Origin: Rheinheimera sp. 4Y26
GTDB taxonomy: Bacteria > Pseudomonadota > Gammaproteobacteria > Enterobacterales > Alteromonadaceae
NCBI RefSeq assembly: GCF_025245835.1
Contig: NZ_JAOBWS010000009.1
Location: 1 to 64,000, forward strand
DNA: 64,000 nucleotides
Reading direction: 5' to 3'
Part shown: positions 18,079 through 26,248 of the stretch, piece after piece
Position numbering within the stretch: the first letter of the stretch is position 1
Layout of the letters: the number at the start of each line of letters is the position of its first letter
Translations under genes and position numbers: made by a program
Notes under the pieces: model-generated
Seen by the model: the letters and a program-made list of their open reading frames with translations, nothing else
Database searches by the model: none
What the model was told of the DNA's origin: nothing

Positions 18079-18978
18079 ATGAGTAATCAGGAAAGTCTGG
18101 CCAGTAATAAAAACAATTTTTCGCAACCTGCAAAGTCCACGGCAGCGCAGTTATATTTGCATCATGCTTCAGATGAGACCGTGCCTCAGGGCCGCCTCGC
18201 AACTGACGTAGGTTTGAAGCAATTGAGCCGCGCGTTTCGCATCATGTTTGCCAAACACAGCCTCCCGCGTAAGCTGCTGCCGATCAAACTGGATTTAACC
18301 GAGTTTAAAGCCGCTGGTTTTCAATACGATAAATCATCGACACAACAAGTTGCCGACAGGCTGAAGCCATTGCCCTTGTCCAGTGACGGCATGAAGTGGA
18401 TTTATCATTATGACGGCGAACTTTGTGTGCAGTTTTACGGCGTTCGCTACGTCAATATCAATTATGACGAGTTGGTGAGCAAAGTAGATATCAGCCGGGT
18501 GGGTGATTGTTTCAGGGATGTTATCGGCATCAATACCGAAGTATTAAAACGCGACGACCAAGGCCGCCCTGTATTGCAAATTGAACGTATTGCCGCACTG
18601 GCACAACCGGACTATTCGGCATTTTTGGGCAAAGATGAACTGGATGTCTACAAGCTGGAGTTTCAGGAATACCACAATGATCATGTGGTCAACTGGATGA
18701 GAACTGTCTGTAGCCCAAATGCATCAACAGTCGCCGACGACAGCTACTTATCTTTGTCCCGCATGCCGGATGGCACGACAAAAATTGAATTTGTCGCCCT
18801 TCAGCAGTTTCCGCTTCCCCGCATCATGGTCCTGCTTGGTTTCAGCCGCTGGAAATGGTTGCGTGAGTTCTTAACAAGACGGGCATACAAGGCTTTTTGG
18901 TATACAACATCAGACAATATTCTCGCCCGCTTCTATGGCAAAGAATTTGAAATTGGCTGTGTAAAAACCAGAAAGTAA
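18079..18978 (+). CDS. Uncharacterised protein, paralogue of the one at 20284-21042
   Basis: About 299 residues; I do not recognise the family. The region from about residue 100 on aligns by eye with the product of 20284-21042: shared landmarks in order are GM(K/R)WI.H, FYG.R..., YDE, a DxQGRP turn, ALxQP(D/N)Y(S/A)AF(L/M)GK, LDVYKLE, SPN, DDxYL, and a C-terminal KWxWL. The N-terminal ~80 residues are extra here and low in structure (rich in S, N, K, Q). No signal peptide or membrane helix. The mixed strand/helix pattern could be another lipid-binding SRPBCC-like fold, but that is speculation. Start: ATG at 18079 lies six bases after GGGG; ATG codons at 18067 and 18076 and TTG at 18058 are alternatives. 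76 bp separate it from the SRPBCC gene. Confidence 0.75.
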   Translation: MSNQESLASNKNNFSQPAKSTAAQLYLHHASDETVPQGRLATDVGLKQLSRAFRIMFAKHSLPRKLLPIKLDLTEFKAAGFQYDKSSTQQVADRLKPLPLSSDGMKWIYHYDGELCVQFYGVRYVNINYDELVSKVDISRVGDCFRDVIGINTEVLKRDDQGRPVLQIERIAALAQPDYSAFLGKDELDVYKLEFQEYHNDHVVNWMRTVCSPNASTVADDSYLSLSRMPDGTTKIEFVALQQFPLPRIMVLLGFSRWKWLREFLTRRAYKAFWYTTSDNILARFYGKEFEIGCVKTRK

Positions 18979-19019
18979 ATCAGATCACTGGAATAAAGAA
19001 GATTAGGACGTTTGGGCAC

Positions 19020-20237
19020 ATGACATTTCCGTACGAGTTTCATATTGCTTTAGATGGTAACGGCCTCAATGGCCTGGAAGGCAGGGCGGGAGTCTGTGTG
19101 TTCCGCTACGACCCTCAGACGAATGAGCACAATTTTGATATCAAATTTTATGATGGCATGGCTGGCGGGCATGCGCTCAGTATCAGTCCGGATCGGAAAA
19201 CTGGTTTTCTGGGGAGTACTGCTCAGCACCTGATGTTTTACGACACCGCCACATTGCAGGAGATCAGCAGGATCTCCACCCTGAGATTTGAGTCTACTGA
19301 TTCGTCAATCAAAGGCAGTACACACGCGGTCTGGTTGAACAACACTGAAGTGATTGTGACCATCGGAGATGGCCTCTGGAAATTTGATCTGAATAATCCG
19401 GATCAGCCAGAACGCTTGTGTGATCACGGCTTGAAAGTGCCTCATGCGCTGAAAATGACGGCGTCTGGCCGTTATCTGGTTTATGGCGGCATGGACCACC
19501 CGGTGCAGGGAGAAGGTTGTGAAGTGGGTATCTACGATATGGAAACCCGAACCGTCAGAAGATTAGTACTGCCAACCACCTGCTGGCATGTGGTCTGCGA
19601 CCCGGTAGAAGACCTGTTTTATGCCTTGTCTTTCCGGGTCCTGCCGCAGGATGGCGGCAACTATCATGAATGGGCAATTGCTCAGTTTAAAGAATATGCA
19701 TATGAGATTGATGCTGTTGCAGGTACTGTGGTCAGGCATTGGGCGACGGGGCAGGATACCCATGCTCATGTCAATTCTGATGTCTGCCTGTCGGATCAGG
19801 AGCTCATTTATTGTAACGGAGCAAGTGGCACTATCATGATGATCGACAGAAAAAATCTGTCATCTTACCGGCTGCTGGACGCTAAACCCTGTCTGATTGC
19901 CCGTCTGGGAGCAACCCGGCAAAGACTGCGGACTATCCTCGACTCAATGTCCAGAGGCTCGCTTATCACCCATGGGCATCACCACCTGAGAGCCATTCTG
20001 GTATCGCGCGGCGCATTTTTAGACTCAGTCTATGGTTGTCAGTTATCAGAAGACCAGACCATGTTGTTTACCGCAAACCGCGGTCTGAATTCGATAACTA
20101 TTTACAACTATCCGGAAAACACCGTGAAACTGACCGTCAAAATGCCTTCACTGCAAAAGTATGATAAGAGCTTGCACTGGTGGAGTGACCCAAGACTTGG
20201 TTTTCACCACAGCGTTTTGCTCAGTCCGAAAAATTAA
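19020..20237 (+). CDS. Beta-propeller-like (YncE/lactonase-type) protein of unknown function
   Basis: A 405-residue protein with repeated four-strand segments of the kind seen in seven-bladed propellers: recurring patterns such as VCVFRYDP, GHALSISPDRKTGFLGS, THAVWLNN, HALKMTASGRYLVYGG, CDPVEDLFYAL, HAHVNSDVCLSDQELIY and GCQLSEDQTMLFTANRG. Conserved His and Asp residues near the propeller axis (for example WHVVCDP and HAHVNSD) could bind a ligand or metal. No signal peptide is evident. Relatives may be lactonases, isomerases or scaffolds; none can be assigned. It lies between two paralogous unknown genes, which suggests the three products work together. The ATG at 19020 is preceded by TTGGGC; 41 bp separate it from the gene before. 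Confidence 0.72.
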   Translation: MTFPYEFHIALDGNGLNGLEGRAGVCVFRYDPQTNEHNFDIKFYDGMAGGHALSISPDRKTGFLGSTAQHLMFYDTATLQEISRISTLRFESTDSSIKGSTHAVWLNNTEVIVTIGDGLWKFDLNNPDQPERLCDHGLKVPHALKMTASGRYLVYGGMDHPVQGEGCEVGIYDMETRTVRRLVLPTTCWHVVCDPVEDLFYALSFRVLPQDGGNYHEWAIAQFKEYAYEIDAVAGTVVRHWATGQDTHAHVNSDVCLSDQELIYCNGASGTIMMIDRKNLSSYRLLDAKPCLIARLGATRQRLRTILDSMSRGSLITHGHHHLRAILVSRGAFLDSVYGCQLSEDQTMLFTANRGLNSITIYNYPENTVKLTVKMPSLQKYDKSLHWWSDPRLGFHHSVLLSPKN

Positions 20238-20283
20238 AAAGTGTGTAAATTCCGGTGTGTTGCTTACAACAAGGTCAATATAA

Positions 20284-21042
20284 ATGCGAGATATCATTCT
20301 GAACGTCGTTAAAGCGCCGCAAATCTTTTTTGCAAAACAAACGATTAAGCGCAAACGGCAACCCATGTCCATTGATATTCGTTCATATCAGAGCGAAGAC
20401 TTCGGCTATATCATTCCGACCTTACGCAACATTGAACAGCAACTATTGGCACTGCCCGCCACCAAATCCGGCATGCGTTGGATACACCATCAGGACACCG
20501 TTTATTTTTACGGTGAACGTGAATTTGATGTTCCTTATGACGAATTTATCAGGAAGGTCAGTGTTTGCCATGCCGGAGAGTTCTACCGGGATTCGGTCAG
20601 TACTGATACCCATGTTGTCCGGACAGACCAACAGGGCCGGCCATTGCACCAGGTTGTGCGTATTGTCGCATTGCCCCAGCCGAATTACGCCGCCTTTATG
20701 GGAAAGGGCAATCTCGACGTCTACAAACTTGAGCAACTGGACTACAGCGAAAATGAACAGCGTGTCTGGATGTATACAGTGCATAGTCCGAACGGATCCG
20801 CTGTCTGCGACGATGGCTACTTAGCGTTCCGGCGTGTCGGTGATGGTTCCAAAACAAGCGTCAGTTTCCTCGCGTGTCAGAACTTTCCAATTCCGCCACT
20901 GATGGCGCTGCTGCGACTGGATAAATGGACCTGGCTGAAAACAAAACTGACCGAGCATGCCTATAAAGTGTTCTGCAATACCATGTTTAATAATATCCAG
21001 GATTGTTATCTGGGCATTAAGTTTCAGGTTGGAAGAGATTAG
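20284..21042 (+). CDS. Uncharacterised protein, paralogue of the one at 18079-18978
   Basis: 252 residues, family not recognised. It shares the whole core of the 18079-18978 product (GMRWIHH, YDEFIRKVSV, TDQQGRP, ALPQPNYAAFMGKGNLDVYKLEQ in shorter blocks, DDGYL, KWTWLKTKL, then AYKVF) but has a shorter N-terminus. The conserved aromatic/aspartate pattern suggests one ancestral domain duplicated, with the propeller gene now between the copies. No signal peptide or transmembrane segment. The ATG at 20284 is preceded by AAGGTC. It ends 55 bp before the PAP2 gene in the same direction. A heterodimer with its paralogue is possible but not shown. Confidence 0.75.
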   Translation: MRDIILNVVKAPQIFFAKQTIKRKRQPMSIDIRSYQSEDFGYIIPTLRNIEQQLLALPATKSGMRWIHHQDTVYFYGEREFDVPYDEFIRKVSVCHAGEFYRDSVSTDTHVVRTDQQGRPLHQVVRIVALPQPNYAAFMGKGNLDVYKLEQLDYSENEQRVWMYTVHSPNGSAVCDDGYLAFRRVGDGSKTSVSFLACQNFPIPPLMALLRLDKWTWLKTKLTEHAYKVFCNTMFNNIQDCYLGIKFQVGRD

Positions 21043-21097
21043 TCTTTTTTCTGAACACGCTTCAGGAACATGACCCCGATCCAGGAGACACAAGCTT

Positions 21098-21631
21098 GTG
21101 AGCTACGTATATCAAGAAAATGTGCTGGCGAAAACTGTGAAGGCCATCCATCGGCTGGACCTTCATTTGCTCGCGAAAATACAGCAGTTCAAAAGCCATA
21201 GCCTCATCACCAGGTATTGCCGGTATATATCTTTCTCAGCCGATGGATATTTTTATGTATTACTTGGCATTTACCTGTTGTATAGCAGTCAATATGAATT
21301 GTTTAATCTGGTTTCTCTGGCATTTATAATAGAGAGAATCATTTACTTTACATCAAAAAATTTATTTAAAAGAAACAGGCCAGCGGACTGTATTGATGGA
21401 TTCTGCAGTAGCATTATTCCACAGGATAAATTTAGTTTCCCTTCCGGCCACACCTCAGCAGCATTTTTGATCGCCGGCACTATTGGTATCTGGTATCCAT
21501 CATTGATGGCTATTTTATATCTTTGGGCAGTCTGGGTCGGGCTTTCAAGAATCATATTAGGTGTGCATTTTCCATCTGATACTGTTGCCGGAGCCGCGCT
21601 GGGCGCTTCAGTAGCAGCTATGGTGTTATGA
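21098..21631 (+). CDS. PAP2-family membrane phosphatase
   Basis: 177 residues with several hydrophobic helices and all three motifs of the type 2 phosphatidic acid phosphatase superfamily: KNLFKRNRP (motif 1), FPSGHTSAAF (motif 2, catalytic His) and SRIILGVHFPSD (motif 3, nucleophilic His). Such enzymes remove phosphate from lipid phosphates or prenyl pyrophosphates at the membrane. It is the last gene of the run that starts with an MMPL exporter, supporting a lipid-like substrate for the pathway. The start is GTG at 21098 with AGGAG about a dozen bases upstream. Sequence after it becomes very AT-rich. Confidence 0.9.
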   Translation: MSYVYQENVLAKTVKAIHRLDLHLLAKIQQFKSHSLITRYCRYISFSADGYFYVLLGIYLLYSSQYELFNLVSLAFIIERIIYFTSKNLFKRNRPADCIDGFCSSIIPQDKFSFPSGHTSAAFLIAGTIGIWYPSLMAILYLWAVWVGLSRIILGVHFPSDTVAGAALGASVAAMVL

Positions 21632-22025
21632 CTTCAAATTTGCACCAAACAAGAACGTAAGATATTGAAAATTAGATGAATACTTAATTTTCACAACAGA
21701 TGCAAAGATGAACAAAAATTAATCACAAACAATATAGTTAACTATATTACATCTACAAAAACCATATAAATAAAAGCGAGAAAGAATCAAGCTCACAACA
21801 TAAGAAACCAGCAAATTAATAATTGTTGATTTTCAGGGGAGTAAAAACAACCGCCACACATGCAAAATACACTCAAAAATATTTTTTATATTCAATTAAA
21901 GTGCAATCGAAGCATTTATTTTCGAATACTATTTCAGATTATTTCACACCCACAATACTATATGTATTTTCATGTCTGAAATATGTTTTATAACAATTAC
22001 CATATTTACAATTCATGTATGCTTA
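21632..22025. other. AT-rich intergenic stretch
   Basis: About 394 bp, strikingly AT-rich compared with the genes on both sides, lying between the convergent PAP2 and phosphopantetheinyl transferase genes. No coding frame is supported. It contains an 18-bp perfect palindrome (listed separately). Such AT-rich gaps are often H-NS-bound or mark past insertions, which is inference only. Confidence 0.5.
21731..21748. repeat. Perfect 18-bp palindrome
   Basis: AATATAGTTAACTATATT reads the same on both strands with no spacer. It sits in an AT-rich gap where such palindromes are more likely by chance, but a dimeric regulator site or terminator relic is possible. Confidence 0.4.
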
Positions 22026-22898
22026 TCACTCAGATACATTGTTAAGGCCTGACATTGTTACCGGTGCAGCAACATCTGATAAACCGCGATTCAGCCACCT
22101 GGCTGTCAGAGCATCACTGCACACCAGCGTGAGCACATCCAGTTGACTACAACTAAACCAGCAGCGAAAAGTCCGTTGTGGTGATCTGGCAGCGACCCAT
22201 TCGCTGGTTAACTGCAGTTCCAACCAGCCATCCTCTGTACTGCAGGAACCGACGGCGGCAAATTGCGAGCAAGCCTTTAGCTCAGCAGCATCAAAACCAA
22301 AATACTCACCAACAAAAGGACAAATGGCTTTAAACAGCGCTTCTTTAGCAGAAAAGAGCAGCGTTGTGGCCTGCGCTGCGGTAAAACCTGCACGCAACAG
22401 CATGTCCTGCTCGGCGGGGCTGTGTATCGATGTTGCAATGTCATGGGCCTGTTGTGGACTAAGCCAAAGCTCTGTATCAACGCCAATAAAATTATCAGCG
22501 GCCAGTGGCCTGGTCAGTAACACAGTACAGGCGTGACTCTGGTGATGTGTGATAGAGCCTGTCACTCCCAAAGGCCAGGCAGGTGCGCGCATCAGACTCA
22601 CCCCAAGCTCTGGGGGTAAGGGTTGAAATAATCCACTTTGCTGCAACAGAAGCCGGCTCAGATAACGACCAGCAAGGTACTCAAGCTGTCTTTTTGGCAC
22701 TGCAGCTGCAATGTCTGAAGGCAACTCTATCATCAGCCCGGCATAATCAGCTTGCCGGAAAGCGGCCGGCAAAAAACGACAGCGGGCCAACAACAGCTGC
22801 TGACTGTTGTCGCAGAACAATTGGATCTCGCTGAGGCAGGATACCTGAGCACCGCTTGCTGACAACTCAGACAAAAATCGAAATGGCGGGCATGGCAT
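22026..22898 (-). CDS. 4'-phosphopantetheinyl transferase (EntD/Sfp type)
   Basis: About 290 residues. The magnesium-binding motif FIGVDTELW (GVD) and the second motif LLFSAKEALFKAI (SxKEaxxK) are both present, and the N-terminal region with RRxLPxRxxE-like character matches EntD-type enzymes. It transfers the phosphopantetheine arm of CoA to carrier-protein serines, so it can activate the NRPS whose genes start 20 kb away; the staphyloferrin-type locus next to it uses NIS synthetases and needs no carrier. An in-frame TTG at 22907 is possible, but the ATG at 22898 is a more usual start. It is monocistronic, with long non-coding stretches on both sides. Confidence 0.92.
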   Translation of the reverse strand: MPCPPFRFLSELSASGAQVSCLSEIQLFCDNSQQLLLARCRFLPAAFRQADYAGLMIELPSDIAAAVPKRQLEYLAGRYLSRLLLQQSGLFQPLPPELGVSLMRAPAWPLGVTGSITHHQSHACTVLLTRPLAADNFIGVDTELWLSPQQAHDIATSIHSPAEQDMLLRAGFTAAQATTLLFSAKEALFKAICPFVGEYFGFDAAELKACSQFAAVGSCSTEDGWLELQLTSEWVAARSPQRTFRCWFSCSQLDVLTLVCSDALTARWLNRGLSDVAAPVTMSGLNNVSE

Positions 22899-23876
22899 GA
22901 CAGACAACTTTAATAAAATTTATCAATGATTTGTATTTACTGCACCAACCTTAATGTAGCTAAAAAGTAAAATCAATTTATAAACTACTGCTTTTTAACA
23001 CCAGGACAGCTCGCGACAACATCAGTTGCCAAATTTTCAGGATATGACAAAACACTGCAAAACCAAGGCATAACCGCTATTCGCCTTAAACGTTATCCGG
23101 ATATGTTTATTTGCAGGCATCGCTGAGCCAACCTTTAGATTGGATCTTGCTGTGTTTATAAAAATTGACTGCCTTTAAGGCACAGGAAAATGCAGCTTTT
23201 GACGTTTGAGAAGGGCGGATTAGCTTTCTACTCTTTACCAACAAAAAACGCAGGTAAGTATCTGAATTGATTACTTACCTGCGTTAATTTTTAAGCTTAT
23301 ACGTTATAGATTATAAAAGCTGGGGGTCAAAAGGGTAGTACAAACTTTTCCGAAGAATATAACGTTAGAAGCCTCGCCAGTACTGGGTTTCGGCCACTTT
23401 TCAGGCCTCACCCATTAAAAAGTATCACCTATCAGGGTTCAACACGGTTTTACGTTATAAATTACCTTAATGCATTGTAGCCGCACAACAAACACAACCT
23501 AAATCGATGATTTTAAACAACAACGGTATATGTTATTTTTTTGTTTAAACCAACTAATCCCTACCGTTTTATTATGTACAATAGCTTACGCTCACCAGAG
23601 CCACTCAACATAAGATTTTGAATTATATACCCTCATCTCCGGTACCATTTTACGCTCCAATCTCTGCTGAAAGGTCTGTCTAAAATAGACAAGAATTTTA
23701 TTATGTTGCACTGGTTTACTGCAAAACTTCAGCTATCAGGATGGAAGGGTATAAATCAGTTCATCCCAACACTGTGGCCACCAAATATCCTAGCAGAGAG
23801 TGTGCGCTTAATAGCCGGAGCATTTCTTTTGCCTGCTTTTAAAACACAAGCTCAATTTTCTGCATGGCAATTATTG
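22899..23876. other. Long non-coding gap between PPTase and the siderophore locus
   Basis: Nearly 1 kb with no supportable gene. It holds a strong hairpin at 23247-23285 and otherwise mixed, AT-leaning sequence. Short frames near 23703-23957 show no family features. The gap may be the scar of an insertion or a hidden regulatory or small-RNA locus; the sequence alone does not decide. PPTase promoter elements are expected near 22900-23000, and the 3' end of the sbn-type operon lies to the right. Confidence 0.45.
23247..23285. terminator. Long perfect hairpin, possible bidirectional terminator or mobile-element relic
   Basis: AACGCAGGTAAGTA (23247-23260) pairs perfectly with TACTTACCTGCGTT (23272-23285) across an 11-base loop. 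A-runs precede it and TTAATTTTT follows, as in intrinsic terminators, but no gene ends close by: the sbn-type operon stops about 590 bp to the right. It could also be a small-RNA terminator or a relic of a non-autonomous element. Confidence 0.5.
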
Positions 23877-24272
23877 TTAGTATCGCAGCAATTTAAGGGA
23901 CACGTTGCAATCCGGCAATGGCGTCTTAAATTGATGGCGGGTGCTTTTGGGTGGTAAACGTACGCCAGCATTCGCGAACTCCACCACCATTTGTGGTGTC
24001 AGCTCCAGATCAGGGTGAGTACTCCAGAACTCCACTTCCTCATAGGGCAGCAGCAAGCATGGGACTTTTTTCAGGCCCAACTGCATTGCCACTGTATAAC
24101 GATGATGGCCATCCATAATCGACATACTGCGGCTGTCTACAGTAATGGGCACACGCCATAGCTGCTCGGCCTGAATTTTTTCAAGTAGCCAGACAGCGCG
24201 CTCGGGGATGATCTCCTCATTAGGCTTTAGTGTGTTTGGGCAGAGAAAGCTTAAAGTTTTATCAAGCGGCAT
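23877..24272 (-). CDS. sbnI: SbnI-like ParB/Srx-fold protein (probable O-phosphoserine-forming serine kinase)
   Basis: About 131 residues with the ParB/sulfiredoxin-fold signature IMDGHHRYTVA, as in SbnI and the archaeal serine kinase SerK. In S. aureus SbnI makes O-phospho-L-serine, the SbnA substrate, and also affects sbn expression. The C-terminal stretch RLPPKSTRH is shared by the small proteins of this group. It is much shorter than S. aureus SbnI (about 254 residues), so the extra C-terminal region of that protein is missing. The start was set at the ATG at 24272, with GAGGTG upstream and an 11-bp overlap with the decarboxylase gene; a longer frame reading up to 24392 has no such signal. 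It is the last gene of the operon, the same position as sbnI. Confidence 0.78.
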   Translation of the reverse strand: MPLDKTLSFLCPNTLKPNEEIIPERAVWLLEKIQAEQLWRVPITVDSRSMSIMDGHHRYTVAMQLGLKKVPCLLLPYEEVEFWSTHPDLELTPQMVVEFANAGVRLPPKSTRHQFKTPLPDCNVSLKLLRY

Positions 24273-25479
24273 AGGACACCTCGGTTGTGATGAATTGCTG
24301 TGCTTTGATGTACATGCGCTGCGGGTGTGGGTGGCTGAGAAAATCATGGTGAGAGATGTGCCAGCCATAGGCCCCCGCTTTGTTAAACACAATTACATCA
24401 CCAGCACGCAACTGCGATACTGTGACCTGTTTGGCAAGCACGTCTTTTGGGGTACAGAGTTCCCCACATAAAGTGACTGTTTTGCCATTAATTTCGGGCC
24501 GAGGATAAGAATGCGGCCAGCTATCACGGGCAAAAATGGTAAAGGGATGATTATGTTGCCATGACGAAGGCAGACGGAAATGGTGGTTTCCCCCTCTTAA
24601 AATGGCGAAATACTCGCCATGGTTACATTTGATATCCGTCACTTCGGTGAGGTACACCCCACACTGTGCGGTTATGTAGCGGCCACATTCGGTCGCAATA
24701 CGAAGTTGCGGATATTCGTGACAGAGCTGAGTCAGTTGCTGGCAATACCGGGCAAAGTCAAATTGTGGCTCAGCTTGATAAGCCACCCCAATACCACCAC
24801 CAACATTCACAACACTGAGCTTTAGTGAAAACTGGCTGGCCCACTGGCTTGCTGCGGCCAGATAATGGCGAACCAACCCGGCATGAGTGCCAGCATCCAG
24901 ATTATTGGACAAACAATGGAAGTGAAAACCGACAATCTCAAGCGCTGGATATTCGGCCAGCCGCGGCAGCAACTGCAGCAATTGCTGCTCGTCAATGCCA
25001 AACTGAGTGGCCTGTCCGGCCATTTGTAACGTTGCTTTTGGCAAGGCAAAATGCGGATTAACCCGCAGCAGGCAGCATACTGTCTTACCCAGCTCCATCG
25101 CTAAGTTGTTCAGACGGTCCAGTTGCAGCGCACTCTCAAGATGATAAAAAGTAACGTTGAGCTCAAGTGCACGGCGCAACTCACTCAGGGTTTTGCCGGG
25201 CCCGCCAAAAGCGACAGGAACGCTGTCGCTGATAGCCCGGACTTTTTCGATTTCGCCTATGGACGCAACCTCAAAACCATAAACATGCGGCAGCAGCGTT
25301 TGGAGGATAGCCGCATCGTTGTTGGCTTTAATGGCATAATAACAATCCACTTGTGCTGGCAACTGTTGCTGCAGCTGGCGAATATGCTGTTCAAGGTAAT
25401 CTAAATCATAAATAAAAGCAGACAATTCATTGTTCTGCCGGTCAATGTAGTCGCGGATCAAAGCATTATTCACTGTCAT
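24262..25479 (-). CDS. sbnH: SbnH-like PLP-dependent decarboxylase
   Basis: 405 residues, fold-type III PLP decarboxylase (Orn/DAP/Arg decarboxylase 2 family). The Schiff-base lysine lies in YYAIKANND (about residue 50), the glycine-rich phosphate loop in NVGGGIGVAY, and the C-terminal active-site cysteine region in CGELCTPKDV. In staphyloferrin B synthesis SbnH decarboxylates the citryl-diaminopropionate intermediate to a citryl-ethylenediamine unit. It overlaps the SbnG-like gene by 14 bp and the SbnI-like gene by 11 bp, matching the S. aureus order G-H-I. A diaminopimelate decarboxylase role is unlikely in this context. Confidence 0.9.
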   Translation of the reverse strand: MTVNNALIRDYIDRQNNELSAFIYDLDYLEQHIRQLQQQLPAQVDCYYAIKANNDAAILQTLLPHVYGFEVASIGEIEKVRAISDSVPVAFGGPGKTLSELRRALELNVTFYHLESALQLDRLNNLAMELGKTVCCLLRVNPHFALPKATLQMAGQATQFGIDEQQLLQLLPRLAEYPALEIVGFHFHCLSNNLDAGTHAGLVRHYLAAASQWASQFSLKLSVVNVGGGIGVAYQAEPQFDFARYCQQLTQLCHEYPQLRIATECGRYITAQCGVYLTEVTDIKCNHGEYFAILRGGNHHFRLPSSWQHNHPFTIFARDSWPHSYPRPEINGKTVTLCGELCTPKDVLAKQVTVSQLRAGDVIVFNKAGAYGWHISHHDFLSHPHPQRMYIKAQQFITTEVSYAA

Positions 25480-26248
25480 ACTGGAGCTCCGTTAAATGTT
25501 GTTGTAAATGCTGCTGATGTGCGCGGCGCATAATGCTGCGGTCGTCGCCGATAACAAAATGCACCACCTCGCGCTTGCGCCAGGCCTTGAGGTCACTGAG
25601 CTGTCTGGGAATGGCAATAAAACCACAACCCTGTTTGTGGCAAGCTGCTTGTAAATGCAGCAGTGCAGCTTTGACTTCTGGGTGTTGGGTTTGCCAGGGG
25701 AAACCAAAATCCTGAGCAAGATCAGCGGCGCCTTCCAATACAGCATCAATCCCTGTCACCGCCGAAATTGCGTCAGCATTGGCCAGTCCTTCAAGGCTTT
25801 CAATCATGGCGATAACGACAGTATGCTGATTAGCCGCCTGATTGCTGCTGGCCAGATCTGTGGTGGCGTAAGCGTTAAAACGGGTGCTGTTCAGGCCTCG
25901 ACGACCGAGGGGGTGGTAATAACTGGCGGCCACAAGAGCCTGTGCCTGAGCAGCGGTTTTGACGTTAGCTGCAACTATGCCATTGGCACCCGCGTCCAAA
26001 AGCGGTGCTATCCAGTCATAACGTTGTGCAGCAATCCTTACCAATACCGCAAGGTTGGCGGCGCGTGCTGCCAACAGCAGATGCTCGAGTTCCCCAGAGC
26101 TTAACAGGGTATGTTCGGTGTCCAGAATGACATAATCATAACCAGCCAACGCCAGTTGCTCGAGGGCCACGGCATTGCCAATTGCACTGAAGAGTGCAAA
26201 TGTCGGCGTCCCGCCGCGTAACTTGTGTTTCAGCGAGCTCTGTTCCAT
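25466..26248 (-). CDS. sbnG: SbnG-like citrate synthase (HpcH/HpaI aldolase family)
   Basis: 260 residues with the HpcH/HpaI aldolase pattern: DYVILDTEHTLLS near residue 40, VRIAAQRYDWIAPLLDAGANGI, and PLGRRGLNSTR. SbnG condenses oxaloacetate and acetyl-CoA to citrate and is a metal-dependent enzyme unrelated to the Krebs-cycle citrate synthase; it supplies citrate for the siderophore when central metabolism is repressed. The product is collinear in the operon between the fused NIS synthetase (shared base at 26248) and SbnH (14-bp overlap). Without this context an aldolase on a hydroxy-acid would be the default call. Confidence 0.88.
   Translation of the reverse strand: MEQSSLKHKLRGGTPTFALFSAIGNAVALEQLALAGYDYVILDTEHTLLSSGELEHLLLAARAANLAVLVRIAAQRYDWIAPLLDAGANGIVAANVKTAAQAQALVAASYYHPLGRRGLNSTRFNAYATTDLASSNQAANQHTVVIAMIESLEGLANADAISAVTGIDAVLEGAADLAQDFGFPWQTQHPEVKAALLHLQAACHKQGCGFIAIPRQLSDLKAWRKREVVHFVIGDDRSIMRRAHQQHLQQHLTELQYDSE

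Noticed and set aside
22899-22907. TTG codon start for the PPTase gene
   Set aside because: ATG nine bases further in is a better start; the extra residues have no support.
23247-23285. Considered as an integron attC site
   Set aside because: The required GTTRRRY/RYYYAAC core pairs and extrahelical bases were not seen, and there is no integrase gene.
23703-23957. Short plus-strand frame (84 codons) near the end of the gene-free gap
   Set aside because: No family feature, partly overlaps the SbnI-like gene on the other strand, and has no ribosome site.
24273-24392. Longer N-terminus for the SbnI-like protein
   Set aside because: It lies entirely in the decarboxylase gene; the ATG at 24272 has GAGGTG upstream.
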